Part shown: in pieces, positions 17,780 through 26,880 of the stretch | How the letters are laid out: every line of letters begins with the position of its first letter | Numbering within the stretch: position 1 is the stretch's first letter | Source: Acinetobacter pittii | GTDB taxonomy: Bacteria; Pseudomonadota; Gammaproteobacteria; Pseudomonadales; Moraxellaceae | Length of the DNA stretch: 64,000 bases | Direction: 5' to 3' | Assembly: GCF_034067285.1 (NCBI RefSeq) | Contig: NZ_CP139286.1 | Location: 1,426,001 to 1,490,000, forward strand | Notes under the pieces: model-generated | Database searches by the model: none | Seen by the model: the letters and a program-made list of their open reading frames with translations, nothing else | What the model was told of the DNA's origin: nothing | Position numbers and translations under genes: made by a program

Positions 17780-18787
17780 ATGATTTTAGTGACAGGTGGT
17801 TTAGGCTTTATCGGTTCACACATTGCATTGAGTCTTATGGCTCAAGGGCAAGAAGTGGTAATCGTCGATAATTTGGCTAATTCGACCTTGCAAACGCTTG
17901 AACGACTAGAGTTTATTTCTGGTATGTACGTTCCATTTGTCAAACTTGATGTACGTAATACACCAGCATTGAATAAGGTTTTCGAGCAATACTCAATTGA
18001 TGCGGTTATTCATACTGCCGGGTTTAAATCAATTGAAGAATCTAACCTTAAACCTCTTGAATATTATAATGATAATGTCAGTTGCATCATGAGTTTACTA
18101 CGTGCCATGCAACGTACAGGTGTACGTCATTTTATTCACCTGTCTAGCCTTGCAGCTTATGGTAAATCTGGACTGCAATTAAGTGAAACAGAAGAATTTA
18201 ATTACGCTTATCCTAATCCCTACATTAAGTCTCAACAGATGATTGAAGAAATTATCCGTGATACTTATAAAATTGATCATGAGTGGAAAATTGCAATCTT
18301 GCGCTTATCTAATATTGTAGGTGCATTTGAACATGGTGTACTCGGAGAGTATGTCGCTCAGCTTCCTAAAAATATCGTACCGCTTGCAATGCAAGTAGCA
18401 GCGATGCAGCGTGATTTGATTGAATTACAAGATCAAGCTGAAACATCAGATCATACAACTGAACGCAGTTTCCTACATGTTTTAGATTTGTGTGAGGCGG
18501 TGAGTGCGAGTTTACATTGGTTGCATGATCAAACACATTGTTGTGAAGCATTTAATATTGCCCATGATCAAGTTCATTCAATTCGTCAATTACTCGATGA
18601 AATTTCGCAAGTCACTCAAGCTGAGATTCCAACACAAACAGCAATTTATAAGCATGTTGAGTTGGATCAAGTTGGAGCTAATATTGAAAAAGCCAAAACA
18701 TTACTGCAATGGGCACCAAAACGTCCGTTAAAACAAATGATTGAAGATGAATGGCGCTTTTATCAAAATACATTAAATGGAAGATAA
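17780..18787 (+). CDS. GalE-like NAD-dependent epimerase/dehydratase
   Basis: 335-residue extended short-chain dehydrogenase resembling UDP-glucose 4-epimerase. The NAD-binding motif TGGLGFIGSH, the Asp that binds the NAD ribose (VDNLANS) and the Ser-Ser pair near residue 122 are present. At the active site, Tyr148 is kept but the Lys four residues later is Gln152 (NPYIKSQQ against PYGKSK in typical GalE). It is away from any polysaccharide locus, between the tus genes and fumC. Activity as a sugar epimerase is therefore uncertain. Confidence 0.82.
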   Translation: MILVTGGLGFIGSHIALSLMAQGQEVVIVDNLANSTLQTLERLEFISGMYVPFVKLDVRNTPALNKVFEQYSIDAVIHTAGFKSIEESNLKPLEYYNDNVSCIMSLLRAMQRTGVRHFIHLSSLAAYGKSGLQLSETEEFNYAYPNPYIKSQQMIEEIIRDTYKIDHEWKIAILRLSNIVGAFEHGVLGEYVAQLPKNIVPLAMQVAAMQRDLIELQDQAETSDHTTERSFLHVLDLCEAVSASLHWLHDQTHCCEAFNIAHDQVHSIRQLLDEISQVTQAEIPTQTAIYKHVELDQVGANIEKAKTLLQWAPKRPLKQMIEDEWRFYQNTLNGR

Positions 18788-18903
18788 GATAATGATTCTT
18801 ATTTACAATAATGGAATGCTTGAGTACGATATCCAAAATTAACTAGCCAGAGCAAACACTTGCTTCAGCCCGTGAGTTCTTTATTGAGATAACCGAGGTT
18901 TCT

Positions 18904-20298
18904 ATGCAAACACGAATTGAACATGATACGATGGGTGAGATTGAAGTACCAAATGAAGCATTGTGGGGAGCACAGACTCAACGCAGCTTACAGAACTTTA
19001 AAATTGGGCAAGAACGATTACCTCGTGCCATGATTCGAGCAATGGGTTTGGTCAAAAAGGCTGCTGCAATAACCAATGCTGAACTTGAACAATTACCGCA
19101 AGACTTGAGCCAATATATTGTGGGTGCAGCTGAAGAAGTAATTGATGGCAAGTGGGATTCACAGTTTCCTTTAGTTGTCTGGCAAACGGGTTCTGGTACG
19201 CAAAGTAACATGAACTGTAATGAAGTGATTGCCAATATTGCCAACCAGAAATTAGGGCAAGCTTTAGGCGCACAAAAACCAGTACATCCAAATGATCATG
19301 TTAATCGTGCTCAATCAACAAATGACTCATTTCCAACGGCTATTCATGTAGCAGCAAGTTTGCAAATTAATGAATTACTCATCCCTGCGGTTGAGCAACT
19401 TAAAGCGACTTTGCAAAAAAAATCTGATGAGTTCCAAGATATTGTCAAAATTGGCCGTACTCATTTGCAAGATGCCACGCCATTAACTTTAGGCCAAGAG
19501 TTTAGTGGCTATGTTTCTCAGCTTGAGCATGGATTGGTTCGATTACAACAGGCTTTAACTGGTTTATATGAATTGCCATTGGGTGGAACTGCTGTAGGGA
19601 CTGGGTTAAATGCACATCCTGACTATGCAGTAAAAGCAGCAGCACAGCTTGCTCTACTTACAGGCTTGCCATTTGTAACTGCACCTAATAAATTTGAAGC
19701 ACTAGCAGGGCGTGATGCGGCTGTTTTTGCATCAGGTGCATTAAAAACATTGGCTGTAAGCTTAAATAAAATTGCGAATGATATTCGATGGTTGGCAAGT
19801 GGTCCACGTTGTGGTTTCGGCGAAATCCGTATTCCAGAAAATGAACCTGGTTCAAGCATTATGCCGGGCAAAGTAAATCCGACCCAAAGTGAAGCAATGA
19901 CCATGGTGGTTGCACAAGTGCTTGGCAATGACACAACCATTAATGTGGCTGGTGCTTCAGGTAACTTTGAGTTAAACGTATTTATGCCTGTAATTGCTTA
20001 TAACTTATTGCAATCTATTCAATTGCTTGGAGACGCGTGCAATAGCTTTAACGACCACTGTGCAGTAGGAATTGAGCCTAATCGCGATAAGATTGACCAC
20101 TTCTTACATAACTCTCTCATGTTGGTCACAGCGTTAAATCCAGTAATTGGCTATGAAAATTCTGCAAAAGTTGCAAAGACTGCTTATAAAGAAAATAAAA
20201 CTTTGAAGCAGGTTGCTGTTGAGCTTGGCTTGGTCACAGCAGAGCAATTTGATGAAGTGGTAAAACCTGAAAAAATGGTTTCGCCAAATAGTAAGTAA
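18904..20298 (+). CDS. fumC: Class II fumarate hydratase
   Basis: 464 residues, standard length. Interconverts fumarate and malate in the citric acid cycle without an iron-sulfur cluster. Signature [15 protein letters not shown], with substrate-binding [10 protein letters not shown] and [10 protein letters not shown]. It stands as its own unit: a 116-base leader and a terminator hairpin directly behind it. Confidence 0.96.
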   Translation: MQTRIEHDTMGEIEVPNEALWGAQTQRSLQNFKIGQERLPRAMIRAMGLVKKAAAITNAELEQLPQDLSQYIVGAAEEVIDGKWDSQFPLVVWQTGSGTQSNMNCNEVIANIANQKLGQALGAQKPVHPNDHVNRAQSTNDSFPTAIHVAASLQINELLIPAVEQLKATLQKKSDEFQDIVKIGRTHLQDATPLTLGQEFSGYVSQLEHGLVRLQQALTGLYELPLGGTAVGTGLNAHPDYAVKAAAQLALLTGLPFVTAPNKFEALAGRDAAVFASGALKTLAVSLNKIANDIRWLASGPRCGFGEIRIPENEPGSSIMPGKVNPTQSEAMTMVVAQVLGNDTTINVAGASGNFELNVFMPVIAYNLLQSIQLLGDACNSFNDHCAVGIEPNRDKIDHFLHNSLMLVTALNPVIGYENSAKVAKTAYKENKTLKQVAVELGLVTAEQFDEVVKPEKMVSPNSK

Positions 20299-20330
20299 TC
20301 ACTAAAAACAAAGTAAGCGTTAAGGTTTAT

Positions 20331-20358
20331 ATAAAAGCCCTCATCTGAGGGCTTTTAT
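20331..20358 (+). terminator. Rho-independent terminator of fumC
   Basis: AAAAGCCCTC and GAGGGCTTTT face each other around a tight loop, followed by TTTTAT. The A-rich left side means it may also serve the minus-strand gene ending at 20394. Confidence 0.8.
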
Positions 20359-20393
20359 ATAGAGACTAACTTATAGCTCGAGATAGGAAAATA

Positions 20394-20687
20394 TCAAAGT
20401 AAACCTTCTATATATTCCCAACCATGAGATTTCATAGCTTCAAACTTCTTTTTTAGCTCTTCTTTTTCGTAGTTATGAGGATCGCCTGCTAAAAGAACAT
20501 GATAAGAGTTAGTTTCTGGTTCTATAGTCACTTCAATAATTTCTACTGGTTGGATCACTCCACTCTCAGTTAGACCAGAGTCTATAAAACATATTCCTTT
20601 TACAGGAATAACAGTACAATCATATTCTTTGGAAATAAAATAATTATTTGCTGAAGCGGAATACGTACGTGATGCTCTAACTTTCAT
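20394..20687 (-). CDS. Hypothetical protein
   Basis: 97 residues, family not recognised. There is no signal peptide or membrane segment. ATG 20687 is chosen because AAGGAGG lies immediately upstream; the longer reading would start at TTG 20702 inside that site. A mixed beta-rich first half is followed by a charged helix (EKEELKKKFEAMKSHGW). Convergent with fumC. Confidence 0.65.
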   Translation of the reverse strand: MKVRASRTYSASANNYFISKEYDCTVIPVKGICFIDSGLTESGVIQPVEIIEVTIEPETNSYHVLLAGDPHNYEKEELKKKFEAMKSHGWEYIEGLL

Positions 20688-20860
20688 GTGTACCTCCTTC
20701 AAGCGTAGAAAGGGAATGTTTTAGTCTGGCGTGCTTGTAGAGTTAATACTGTTTAATTTATATAGTGATTTTATTTTTTACTTCAATATTCTAATTATAG
20801 ATTTTTTATTAGCATAAAATGCTGTCAGCTATAATTTACAAGTAAGGTATTAAAAAACTT

Positions 20861-21562
20861 ATGAATCAAAAGCCACTTTCAGTTGTTTTAATTCCTGGTT
20901 ATATGCTTGACGAATCTCTCTGGAATGAAGTCATAAATGAAGTGCCTAAAGAGTGGAATATATATCGAGCTACTTTAAAAGAAGGGCAAACAATAAAAGA
21001 GATTGCTCAGAATATTGCTAAAAATGCGCCTGAGAGCTTTGTACTAATTGGATTCTCACTTGGAGGATACATTGCGAGATCTATAGTGGAGCAATTTCCT
21101 GAAAAAGTTAAGGCGCTTGTTTTAATAGCGTCTTCACTACGCTCAGATACAGAAGAGCAGAAAAATCAAAAGTTAACAGCGATTAAGCTTAACTCTGGGA
21201 AAACTTTCCATGGGCTAAGTTCAATATCAATTGAAAAAACACTTCATCCATCGAATGTTCAGAATCGCGCTCTTGTAAAAAGAATCCAAGAGATGGGTAG
21301 GGCTTTAGGTTATGAAGAGTTCGTTAAACAATCTATGTTAGATAGAAGTTCTTATGATATGAGTAAGATCACATGCCCAACTTTAATTATTTCTGGTGCA
21401 GAGGACCAGCTGCGTTCTAAGGAAGAAGCGATAGAGTTATTAGATCAGTTACCACATGCAAAGCTTGAGATAATTAAAAATACGGGCCATATGATTCCGA
21501 TTGAACAGCCGAAGATATTGGTTTCAGTGATTTCAACTTGGTTAAGTACTTATCTTTTATGA
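20861..21562 (+). CDS. Alpha/beta hydrolase
   Basis: 233 residues with the nucleophile elbow GFSLGG (Ser in GxSxG), a late Asp (SGAEDQL) and His (NTGHMIP), so the catalytic triad is complete. N-terminal VLIPGYMLDESLW is typical of small esterase/lipase-like hydrolases of the MenH/BioH group. There are no neighbours that tell the substrate. Confidence 0.82.
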   Translation: MNQKPLSVVLIPGYMLDESLWNEVINEVPKEWNIYRATLKEGQTIKEIAQNIAKNAPESFVLIGFSLGGYIARSIVEQFPEKVKALVLIASSLRSDTEEQKNQKLTAIKLNSGKTFHGLSSISIEKTLHPSNVQNRALVKRIQEMGRALGYEEFVKQSMLDRSSYDMSKITCPTLIISGAEDQLRSKEEAIELLDQLPHAKLEIIKNTGHMIPIEQPKILVSVISTWLSTYLL

Positions 21563-21820
21563 AGGCCTAACTTTTGTTTTCTTCGTTAAGATCTTAATAA
21601 TTTTGAAAACTTGATTACCGAGTTTAATTTTTTGATGAATGGTTGCATGATCAAGCTGATCCCATAATTCAAATGGGAAAAACTCTGAACTATGATCAAA
21701 TATCCATAACCATTGGTAGCTATTATTAAGCGTACTTTTATCAAAACGAACATCTTGTACTTTAACAATCTTAAATTGTTTATGATGTTCGTCTTGAAGA
21801 ATAATTTCATGGTTCTCCAT
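21557..21820 (-). CDS. Hypothetical protein
   Basis: 87 residues from ATG 21820 (a weak GGATGG precedes it; ATG 21835 is also possible). The family is not recognised. It is rich in Lys, His and aromatic residues, with WLWIFDHSSEFFPFELWDQ in the centre. The 3' end overlaps the convergent hydrolase gene by 6 bases. Confidence 0.55.
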   Translation of the reverse strand: MENHEIILQDEHHKQFKIVKVQDVRFDKSTLNNSYQWLWIFDHSSEFFPFELWDQLDHATIHQKIKLGNQVFKIIKILTKKTKVRPS

Positions 21821-22008
21821 TAGACATCCATCCATTAAATACAATTTTTAATTTTACTCAAATTAATTCTATTTGATTAACTTGTTAGGTTGGCATTCAT
21901 TTACAAAAGATTTCGAGTTGTTAAAGTTTGTCATTTTCAAAATGAAAATAATCTTTACTTTTGAAATACAAGGTTTTAAATAGCTTACATTGTAAGAGGA
22001 GTAGGTAG

Positions 22009-22080
22009 ATGTCAGAATGGACACTGAAATTTATCTTCGAGTATCGCTATGAGTTTAATAGGCTTTATGTATGCAAGTAA
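22009..22080 (+). CDS. Possible 23-codon leader ORF overlapping the BLUF gene
   Basis: ATG at 22009 is placed 8 bases after a good AGAGGA site (21995-22000) and reads 23 codons to TAA at 22078. It overlaps the first 32 bases of the BLUF gene in another frame. The BLUF ATG itself has no clear ribosome site, so the leader may couple its translation. The peptide matches nothing I know. Confidence 0.35.
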   Translation: MSEWTLKFIFEYRYEFNRLYVCK

Positions 22081-22492
22081 AACCAATAGTGAACATAGTC
22101 AAATAAAACAAGATTTAATTGATATTCTCACAGAAGCAGTCAAATTCAATTCTTATAATGATATTACAGGAGTACTTTACTATGGTAATGGATACTTCTT
22201 GCAATATTTGGAAGGTGAGAAAGAACAAGTCGAATCACTTTTTTATAACTTAATTTTAAAAGATTCGAGACACCAAAACTGCGAAATCATCTTTTCTGAA
22301 TCTTCCGAACAACGTTTATTTAAACATTGGAGCATGAAATTTGCTCCTATTAATACGAAAATAAAAGATTTCTTTCGTCATCATCATGTTGATGAGTTTA
22401 ATCCATATTTGCTTAACACTACATCCATTCCAACTTTTATTGAATTGCTTGTAGATCAACCCAATCATAAAGTCGATCAATACCAAGTTTAA
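22049..22492 (+). CDS. BLUF-domain blue-light photoreceptor
   Basis: 147 residues, a BLUF domain (about 1-95) plus a short C-terminal extension and no output domain, as in BlsA of A. baumannii. Flavin-binding residues are in place: Tyr8, Asn34, Gln52 (FLQYLEG) and Trp94 (KHWSMKF). Such short BLUF proteins act by binding a partner, often a transcription regulator. Acinetobacter strains often have more than one, so I do not name it blsA. Confidence 0.88.
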   Translation: MSLIGFMYASKTNSEHSQIKQDLIDILTEAVKFNSYNDITGVLYYGNGYFLQYLEGEKEQVESLFYNLILKDSRHQNCEIIFSESSEQRLFKHWSMKFAPINTKIKDFFRHHHVDEFNPYLLNTTSIPTFIELLVDQPNHKVDQYQV

Positions 22493-22538
22493 TCAAAACT
22501 AGGAATGACATTGGATTTTAAGTGTTCTATTTAAATTT

Positions 22539-22562
22539 AAGCTCTCTTCGGAGGGCTTTTTA
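22539..22562 (+). terminator. Terminator with UUCG loop after the BLUF gene
   Basis: AAGCTCTC, loop TTCG, GAGGGCTT and a T-run. An 8-pair stem with one G-U pair and a stable tetraloop. Confidence 0.8.
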
Positions 22563-22734
22563 TCACAAAGGTTTAAAGTTTCACTAATTAATGGTGAATT
22601 GGCGTTGAATAAGCCGTCATAATTGTTAAAATGCCCACCTTATCCTGTTTTTATATTGTTTTTTGTTTTGCATTTATTTTGCGAAGTTAGAGATAAAATA
22701 AATAAAAACAGTTGCTTAGCTAAGGATTTTTTGA

Positions 22735-23226
22735 ATGCTCTCTATTTATTTAACAGATACCCAACAACATGTGCAATTTAATGATTACCCTAGTGATCAG
22801 CCGGTTAAGTTTCTGTTAAATCTTAAAAAGATTTTCCCAAGTACAGCGGACTTATTGTTGCCAGTTTTACCTGAAGATAATGACCTAGAAAATGTAACTT
22901 GGGAATCAACCTCAAAAGATTTTGAAATCTTTAAAAAGCTATTAGCGGGATGGGGTGTTATTGAGCTTCGTTTAAACGCAATTACTGCTTACAAAGATAA
23001 AAACTTTGCAAATGAGTTAGTGAAACAAGCACAGGTAAAACGTAAGAAAACAGCCCAAAAGAACCATCAGCTTTCTTTAGTTGCACTTGATTATATTTTT
23101 ATGCACGAAGTTCACGCATTGATTGATGCTGAACTGGTCACTATTGGTGAAAAATTCTATTTACCTACTTTGCGTGAGCAATGGAAGGGTACAGTTACAG
23201 ACCAAGTGCTCAACGGAAAACTCTAA
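22735..23226 (+). CDS. Conserved hypothetical protein
   Basis: 163 residues, no signal peptide or membrane helix, family not recognised. The N-terminal half looks globular. A very basic patch (QAQVKRKKTAQKNH, about residues 98-111) in the C-terminal half could touch nucleic acid, but that is inference. The leader is 240 bases and a strong hairpin follows. Confidence 0.7.
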   Translation: MLSIYLTDTQQHVQFNDYPSDQPVKFLLNLKKIFPSTADLLLPVLPEDNDLENVTWESTSKDFEIFKKLLAGWGVIELRLNAITAYKDKNFANELVKQAQVKRKKTAQKNHQLSLVALDYIFMHEVHALIDAELVTIGEKFYLPTLREQWKGTVTDQVLNGKL

Positions 23227-23230
23227 TTTA

Positions 23231-23270
23231 TATAAAAAAGGTGAATTTATATTAATTCACCTTTTTTATA
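23231..23270. terminator. Terminator with 17-pair stem
   Basis: Perfect 17-base arms at 23231-23247 and 23254-23270 around a 6-base loop, with A- and T-tracts on either side. It separates the hypothetical gene from the riboswitch leader. Confidence 0.8.
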
Positions 23271-23374
23271 TAAATCAAATTTTTATAACTAAAAAATTGC
23301 TTATACAAAAGTTTACAAGAAAAGAATGCGTTTTTTTCAATGTGGCAGATACATTGCTTATATAAATACAAAAT

Positions 23375-23633
23375 TATTGCGGGAGAGAGGTTCATTAAGA
23401 ACCCGCCGAAGGAGCAACAAGCCCGGAAACTCTCAGGCAAAAGGACTGTAATAATTAAAAAATCTGGAGAGAAGCTTAGATTTATAAGAATGGAAAATAA
23501 TAACTTATAAATTATAAACTCACCGAAGGGGAAGATCTAAACGTTAAAAGGTAACGTTGGGGTCGAAACTCTCAGGTACCAATGACAGATGGGCTGTACT
23601 GATGAAATGCTTTGCATTTCTGAGGAGTCTGTT
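23375..23633 (+). ncRNA. Tandem glycine riboswitch and leader of the dadA-like gene
   Basis: Two glycine aptamers in tandem. Aptamer 1 spans about 23376-23452 with GGGAGAG, CCGAAGGAGCAA and AACTCTCAGGCAAAAGGAC. Aptamer 2 spans about 23462-23595 with GGAGAGA, CACCGAAGGGGAAG and AAACTCTCAGGTACCAATGAC, and it has long P2/P3 arms. A hairpin GAAATGC-TTT-GCATTTC (23604-23620) lies directly before the ribosome site GAGG (23622-23625), and looks like the expression platform acting on translation. Confidence 0.92.
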
Positions 23634-24878
23634 ATGCCACATGTTATTGTGATAGGTGCGGGAATCACAGGGGTTACCTCTGCTTATGAATTATCGCAAC
23701 TGGGTTATCAAGTCACAGTGATCGATCGACATTTATATCCTGCAATGGAAACGTCATTTGCCAATGGAGGGCAACTATCGGCTTGTAATGCTGAAGTATG
23801 GAACCAAAAAGCCACCGTGATTAAAGGCTTTAAATGGATGAGACAAAAAGATGCACCTCTATTGCTGAATCCTTCATTTAGTTTGCATAAGTATAGTTGG
23901 CTAGTTGAGTTTCTATCACATATTAAAAACTATGAAGCGAATACGATTGAAACAGTTCGTTTGGCATTACTCGCTCGTAAGCGTTTATTTGAAGTTGCGG
24001 AAAAAGAGCAACTTGAGTTTGATTTGGAGAAACGTGGAATTCTCCATATGTATCATAGTAAGGCTGACTACGAGATTGCTAAACAAGTGAATAATGTATT
24101 GAACAAAGGTACATTAGAGCGCTATTCGGTTTCACCTGATGAAATGAAAACAATAGAGCCATCGTTAACGGGAGATTACTTCGGAGGTTATTACACACCA
24201 AGTGATGCAACGGGCGATATTCATAAGTATTCGACCTCTTTGGCCGAGAAGACTAAGCAATATGGCGTTCAATATAAGTTCGGCCTAGAAGTTATGGATA
24301 TTAAGTGCAGCGCAGACAAAGTAGTCGTGACTTGTCAGCCAAGTGCAGAGCATCCTTATCGGGTTGAATCTGATAACATCCAGCTTGAAGGCGATGTGCT
24401 TGTTGTTTGTGGTGGTGTAGGGAGTTATCAACTTGCTGACATGATTGGTGAGCGAGTAAATGTGTACCCAGTAAAAGGTTATTCAATTACTGTGCAATTA
24501 AGAGATGAGCACAGTGTAAAGAATGCTCCTTGGGTGAGCTTACTAGATGAAAGTGCAAAAATTGTGACCTCTCGTTTAGGTAAGGATCGATTGCGTGTAG
24601 CGGGGACCGCTGAGTTTAATGGCTATAACCGCGACATAAGAGCTGATCGTATTCAACCATTAGTCAATTGGGTAAACCGTAACTTTGATATCTCAACTGA
24701 GCATGTGGTGCCTTGGGCAGGTTTAAGACCTATGATGCCGAATATGTTGCCAGTGGTGAAACAATCTAAACAACCTCGTGTTTTTTATAATACAGGGCAT
24801 GGGCATTTAGGTTGGACTTTGTCTGCGGCAACCGCCGTTTTAGTCGGTCAAGATATTGCTCAAAAATATCCAGCGTAG
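23634..24878 (+). CDS. D-amino acid dehydrogenase / glycine oxidase-like flavoprotein
   Basis: 414-residue DAO-family FAD enzyme. The N-terminal dinucleotide motif is VIGAGITGVTSAYEL, followed by SFANGGQLS as in DadA. The C-terminus has GHGHLGWTLSAATA, also DadA-like. It most likely oxidises a small D-amino acid or glycine to the oxo acid, passing electrons to the respiratory chain. ATG 23634 has GAGG upstream. The glycine riboswitch in front makes glycine a likely substrate or signal. There is no dadX racemase beside it, so I leave the symbol open. Confidence 0.88.
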   Translation: MPHVIVIGAGITGVTSAYELSQLGYQVTVIDRHLYPAMETSFANGGQLSACNAEVWNQKATVIKGFKWMRQKDAPLLLNPSFSLHKYSWLVEFLSHIKNYEANTIETVRLALLARKRLFEVAEKEQLEFDLEKRGILHMYHSKADYEIAKQVNNVLNKGTLERYSVSPDEMKTIEPSLTGDYFGGYYTPSDATGDIHKYSTSLAEKTKQYGVQYKFGLEVMDIKCSADKVVVTCQPSAEHPYRVESDNIQLEGDVLVVCGGVGSYQLADMIGERVNVYPVKGYSITVQLRDEHSVKNAPWVSLLDESAKIVTSRLGKDRLRVAGTAEFNGYNRDIRADRIQPLVNWVNRNFDISTEHVVPWAGLRPMMPNMLPVVKQSKQPRVFYNTGHGHLGWTLSAATAVLVGQDIAQKYPA

Positions 24879-24883
24879 AAGCT

Positions 24884-24914
24884 AAAAAAGCCAGTGTTCA
24901 AACACTGGCTTTTA
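24884..24914. terminator. Terminator between convergent genes
   Basis: GCCAGTGTT and AACACTGGC form the stem, with an A-run before and TTTTATTT after. It can serve the dadA-like gene and the minus-strand gene ending at 24924. Confidence 0.8.
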
Positions 24915-24923
24915 TTTAAAGTG

Positions 24924-25550
24924 CTAGTCATATAGTCGATATATTCCGCTAAAACGCTCACAGCCTTTTTGTTGGGTTTTCACATTCAGTAAAGCTTTTT
25001 GAAAATTAAACTGATATTTACAGTTGTGCTCATTGTCTAAAATTTCACTTTTTTGTTCAGGTGAACTATAGGCCATCAGTGAAATCGTTTGAGTTTCCTT
25101 GCGGTTATTTGGATTGCGGTAGGCTATCCCTTCAATTTTGATTTTATCTTTCGCGAGTTGATGGACTTGAATGTGGACAGGTTGAGCTGCTATATGTCCA
25201 TTTTCAAACTTAAGATAATGTTGGGTAAGGGTTTGCTTAAGCGACGCATAAAAATTTAGGTCATCAGTACGTAAATCAAACTGTTGTTGAATGCACGTAT
25301 TACTCTTGCATTGCTGAGTATGCTTAGACCATAACTTTTGTGTATCCTGTAAAAGCTGTAAAGGGGCATCAGTAACTAAATATGCAGAAAGATATTTATT
25401 ATTGAGTTGCTTTCTCGATTCACTAAATGTTTTTGAACAGATTTTAAGCTCAGCTCCAGTATTGGAACAGTCTATGGATTCTGCAAAGACAAGAGGTGAA
25501 CATAAACAACTCAGTGTCACGACAAAACTTAATCTTTTCAATTGATTCAT
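24924..25550 (-). CDS. Secreted LprI/DUF1311-like protein
   Basis: 208 residues. A signal peptide is clear (Lys-Arg, then a hydrophobic stretch ending near PLVFA). The mature N-terminus has CSNTGAELKIC and a helical region with further cysteines (QQCKSNTCIQQQF), the pattern of the LprI (DUF1311) domain known from lysozyme inhibitors. The C-terminal part is not recognised. ATG 25550 gives the best signal peptide; 25568 is possible. Periplasmic location is likely; the inhibitor role is inferred from the family. Confidence 0.7.
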   Translation of the reverse strand: MNQLKRLSFVVTLSCLCSPLVFAESIDCSNTGAELKICSKTFSESRKQLNNKYLSAYLVTDAPLQLLQDTQKLWSKHTQQCKSNTCIQQQFDLRTDDLNFYASLKQTLTQHYLKFENGHIAAQPVHIQVHQLAKDKIKIEGIAYRNPNNRKETQTISLMAYSSPEQKSEILDNEHNCKYQFNFQKALLNVKTQQKGCERFSGIYRLYD

Positions 25551-25668
25551 ATCAGTATTAGACAGCATGATCGCTTATACTTTCAGTCTACTTTGCTAGG
25601 TGTACTATAGCGAAACAGAAAGGCTGAATACAAGATTTCTTAAGTTTTTATGGAAGGTAATAATTTAT

Positions 25669-26160
25669 ATGGTTGCTCAGATTCGTATTGGACAAGGAAT
25701 AGACGTACATGCCTTTGAAGCGGGGGACTTTGTTACATTGGCTGGTATTCAAATTCCACACACACATGGTTTGAAAGCACATTCTGATGGTGATGTGGTG
25801 CTTCATGCACTATGTGATGCTTTATTAGGTGCTTTAGCGCTTGGAGATATTGGACAACATTTTCCTGATACTGATCCGGAATACAAGGGTGCGGATAGCC
25901 GCGTATTGTTAAAGCATGTCTACCAATTAATCTTAGACCGTGGTTATCAGTTAAATAATGCCGATATTACGGTAGCTTGTGAGCGTCCAAAATTAGCTAA
26001 GCACAATTTGGAAATGCGTCAAAGCATTGCTGATGTTTTAAATGTCGATATTAATCAAATTAGTATTAAAGCAACGACAACCGAAAAACTAGGGTTTACC
26101 GGTCGTCAAGAGGGTATTTTGGCTACGGCGACTGTTTTAGTCTCTCATCACACTAAGTGA
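25669..26160 (+). CDS. ispF: 2-C-methyl-D-erythritol 2,4-cyclodiphosphate synthase
   Basis: 163 residues. Fifth step of the MEP pathway to isoprenoids. Zn ligands are in GIDVHAF and HSDGDV, with the substrate region DIGQHFPDTDP and KATTTEKLGFTGR near the end. ATG 25669 gives the family length and has GAAGG upstream; the frame extends 23 codons further without support. Its stop overlaps the end of the convergent phosphatase-like gene by 13 bases. ispD is not adjacent, but dxr of the same pathway is at 36106. Confidence 0.95.
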   Translation: MVAQIRIGQGIDVHAFEAGDFVTLAGIQIPHTHGLKAHSDGDVVLHALCDALLGALALGDIGQHFPDTDPEYKGADSRVLLKHVYQLILDRGYQLNNADITVACERPKLAKHNLEMRQSIADVLNVDINQISIKATTTEKLGFTGRQEGILATATVLVSHHTK

Positions 26161-26672
26161 TCGGCCTGTTGCAAAGACTGTTGAAGTTCGAGAGTTGCCT
26201 TACGGCCTTGTAGCTGTAAGGTAATATTATGAATGAGACCAGTCCAAGTCTCATTAGGTTCCCAAATTTCGTGTAGTAAATCTTGTGAAGTCGGCATGTC
26301 CATATTCATATAAAACTGTCTATAGACATACATAAGACAACTTACGCATTTATTTTTGGCACAATGTACCCAAACAATTTCATTTTGCACTAAATGATTA
26401 ACCAAATCTAAAACTAATAAGCACTGCTCAGCAGAAGGCATCTCCCAATCAATTGGAATATGAATATAATTTAAACCAAGGTCTAAACAAATACGATCTT
26501 CATTCTCAATGTGATTTGGGGCATTAGTTAAAGCAAGATTAATGACTGTGCTACAGCCATACTCTTTAATCAATTTTAGTTGTTCAATGGAAGGCTGTGC
26601 CGAACTAAATAAATGTTCATGAATAATCGAAAATGCGGGAATTTGAGATAATGATTGTTCAAGGGTTGTCAT
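26148..26672 (-). CDS. Protein tyrosine phosphatase-like protein with altered P-loop
   Basis: 174 residues of the small dual-specificity/DUF442-like phosphatase type (INLALTN and HIPIDWEMP upstream of the P-loop). The loop reads HCAKNKCVS: nucleophile Cys104 is present, but neither the CX5R position (Val110) nor the CX4R position (Cys109) is Arg. Phosphatase activity is therefore doubtful; it may bind substrate only. Single gene, convergent with ispF. Confidence 0.7.
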   Translation of the reverse strand: MTTLEQSLSQIPAFSIIHEHLFSSAQPSIEQLKLIKEYGCSTVINLALTNAPNHIENEDRICLDLGLNYIHIPIDWEMPSAEQCLLVLDLVNHLVQNEIVWVHCAKNKCVSCLMYVYRQFYMNMDMPTSQDLLHEIWEPNETWTGLIHNITLQLQGRKATLELQQSLQQADHLV

Positions 26673-26822
26673 GATCGCACTCTACACGAGTAGGCTTAGC
26701 TTATTGTGTAGAATGTTATACACGATTCTAGAGAATAGTTGAAATACAGCCTGCTTATATATTCGACAACGTTATCAAAATTTTAAAAATAATTAACTGG
26801 AAAAGTACAAGCCTTATAAAAT

Positions 26823-26852
26823 AAAAAAAACAGCATCATAAAGATGCTGTTT
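26823..26852 (-). terminator. Terminator of argF
   Basis: AAACAGCATC (26828-26837) and GATGCTGTTT (26843-26852) form a stem. On the minus strand a T-run follows, from the A-run at 26823-26830. Confidence 0.8.
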
Positions 26853-26880
26853 CCTGTCTAATTGCTTACCTGCTCAATAC

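Noticed and set aside
23123..23365. Frame running from the hypothetical gene into the riboswitch leader
   Set aside because: It crosses a strong terminator and has no ribosome site or family match.
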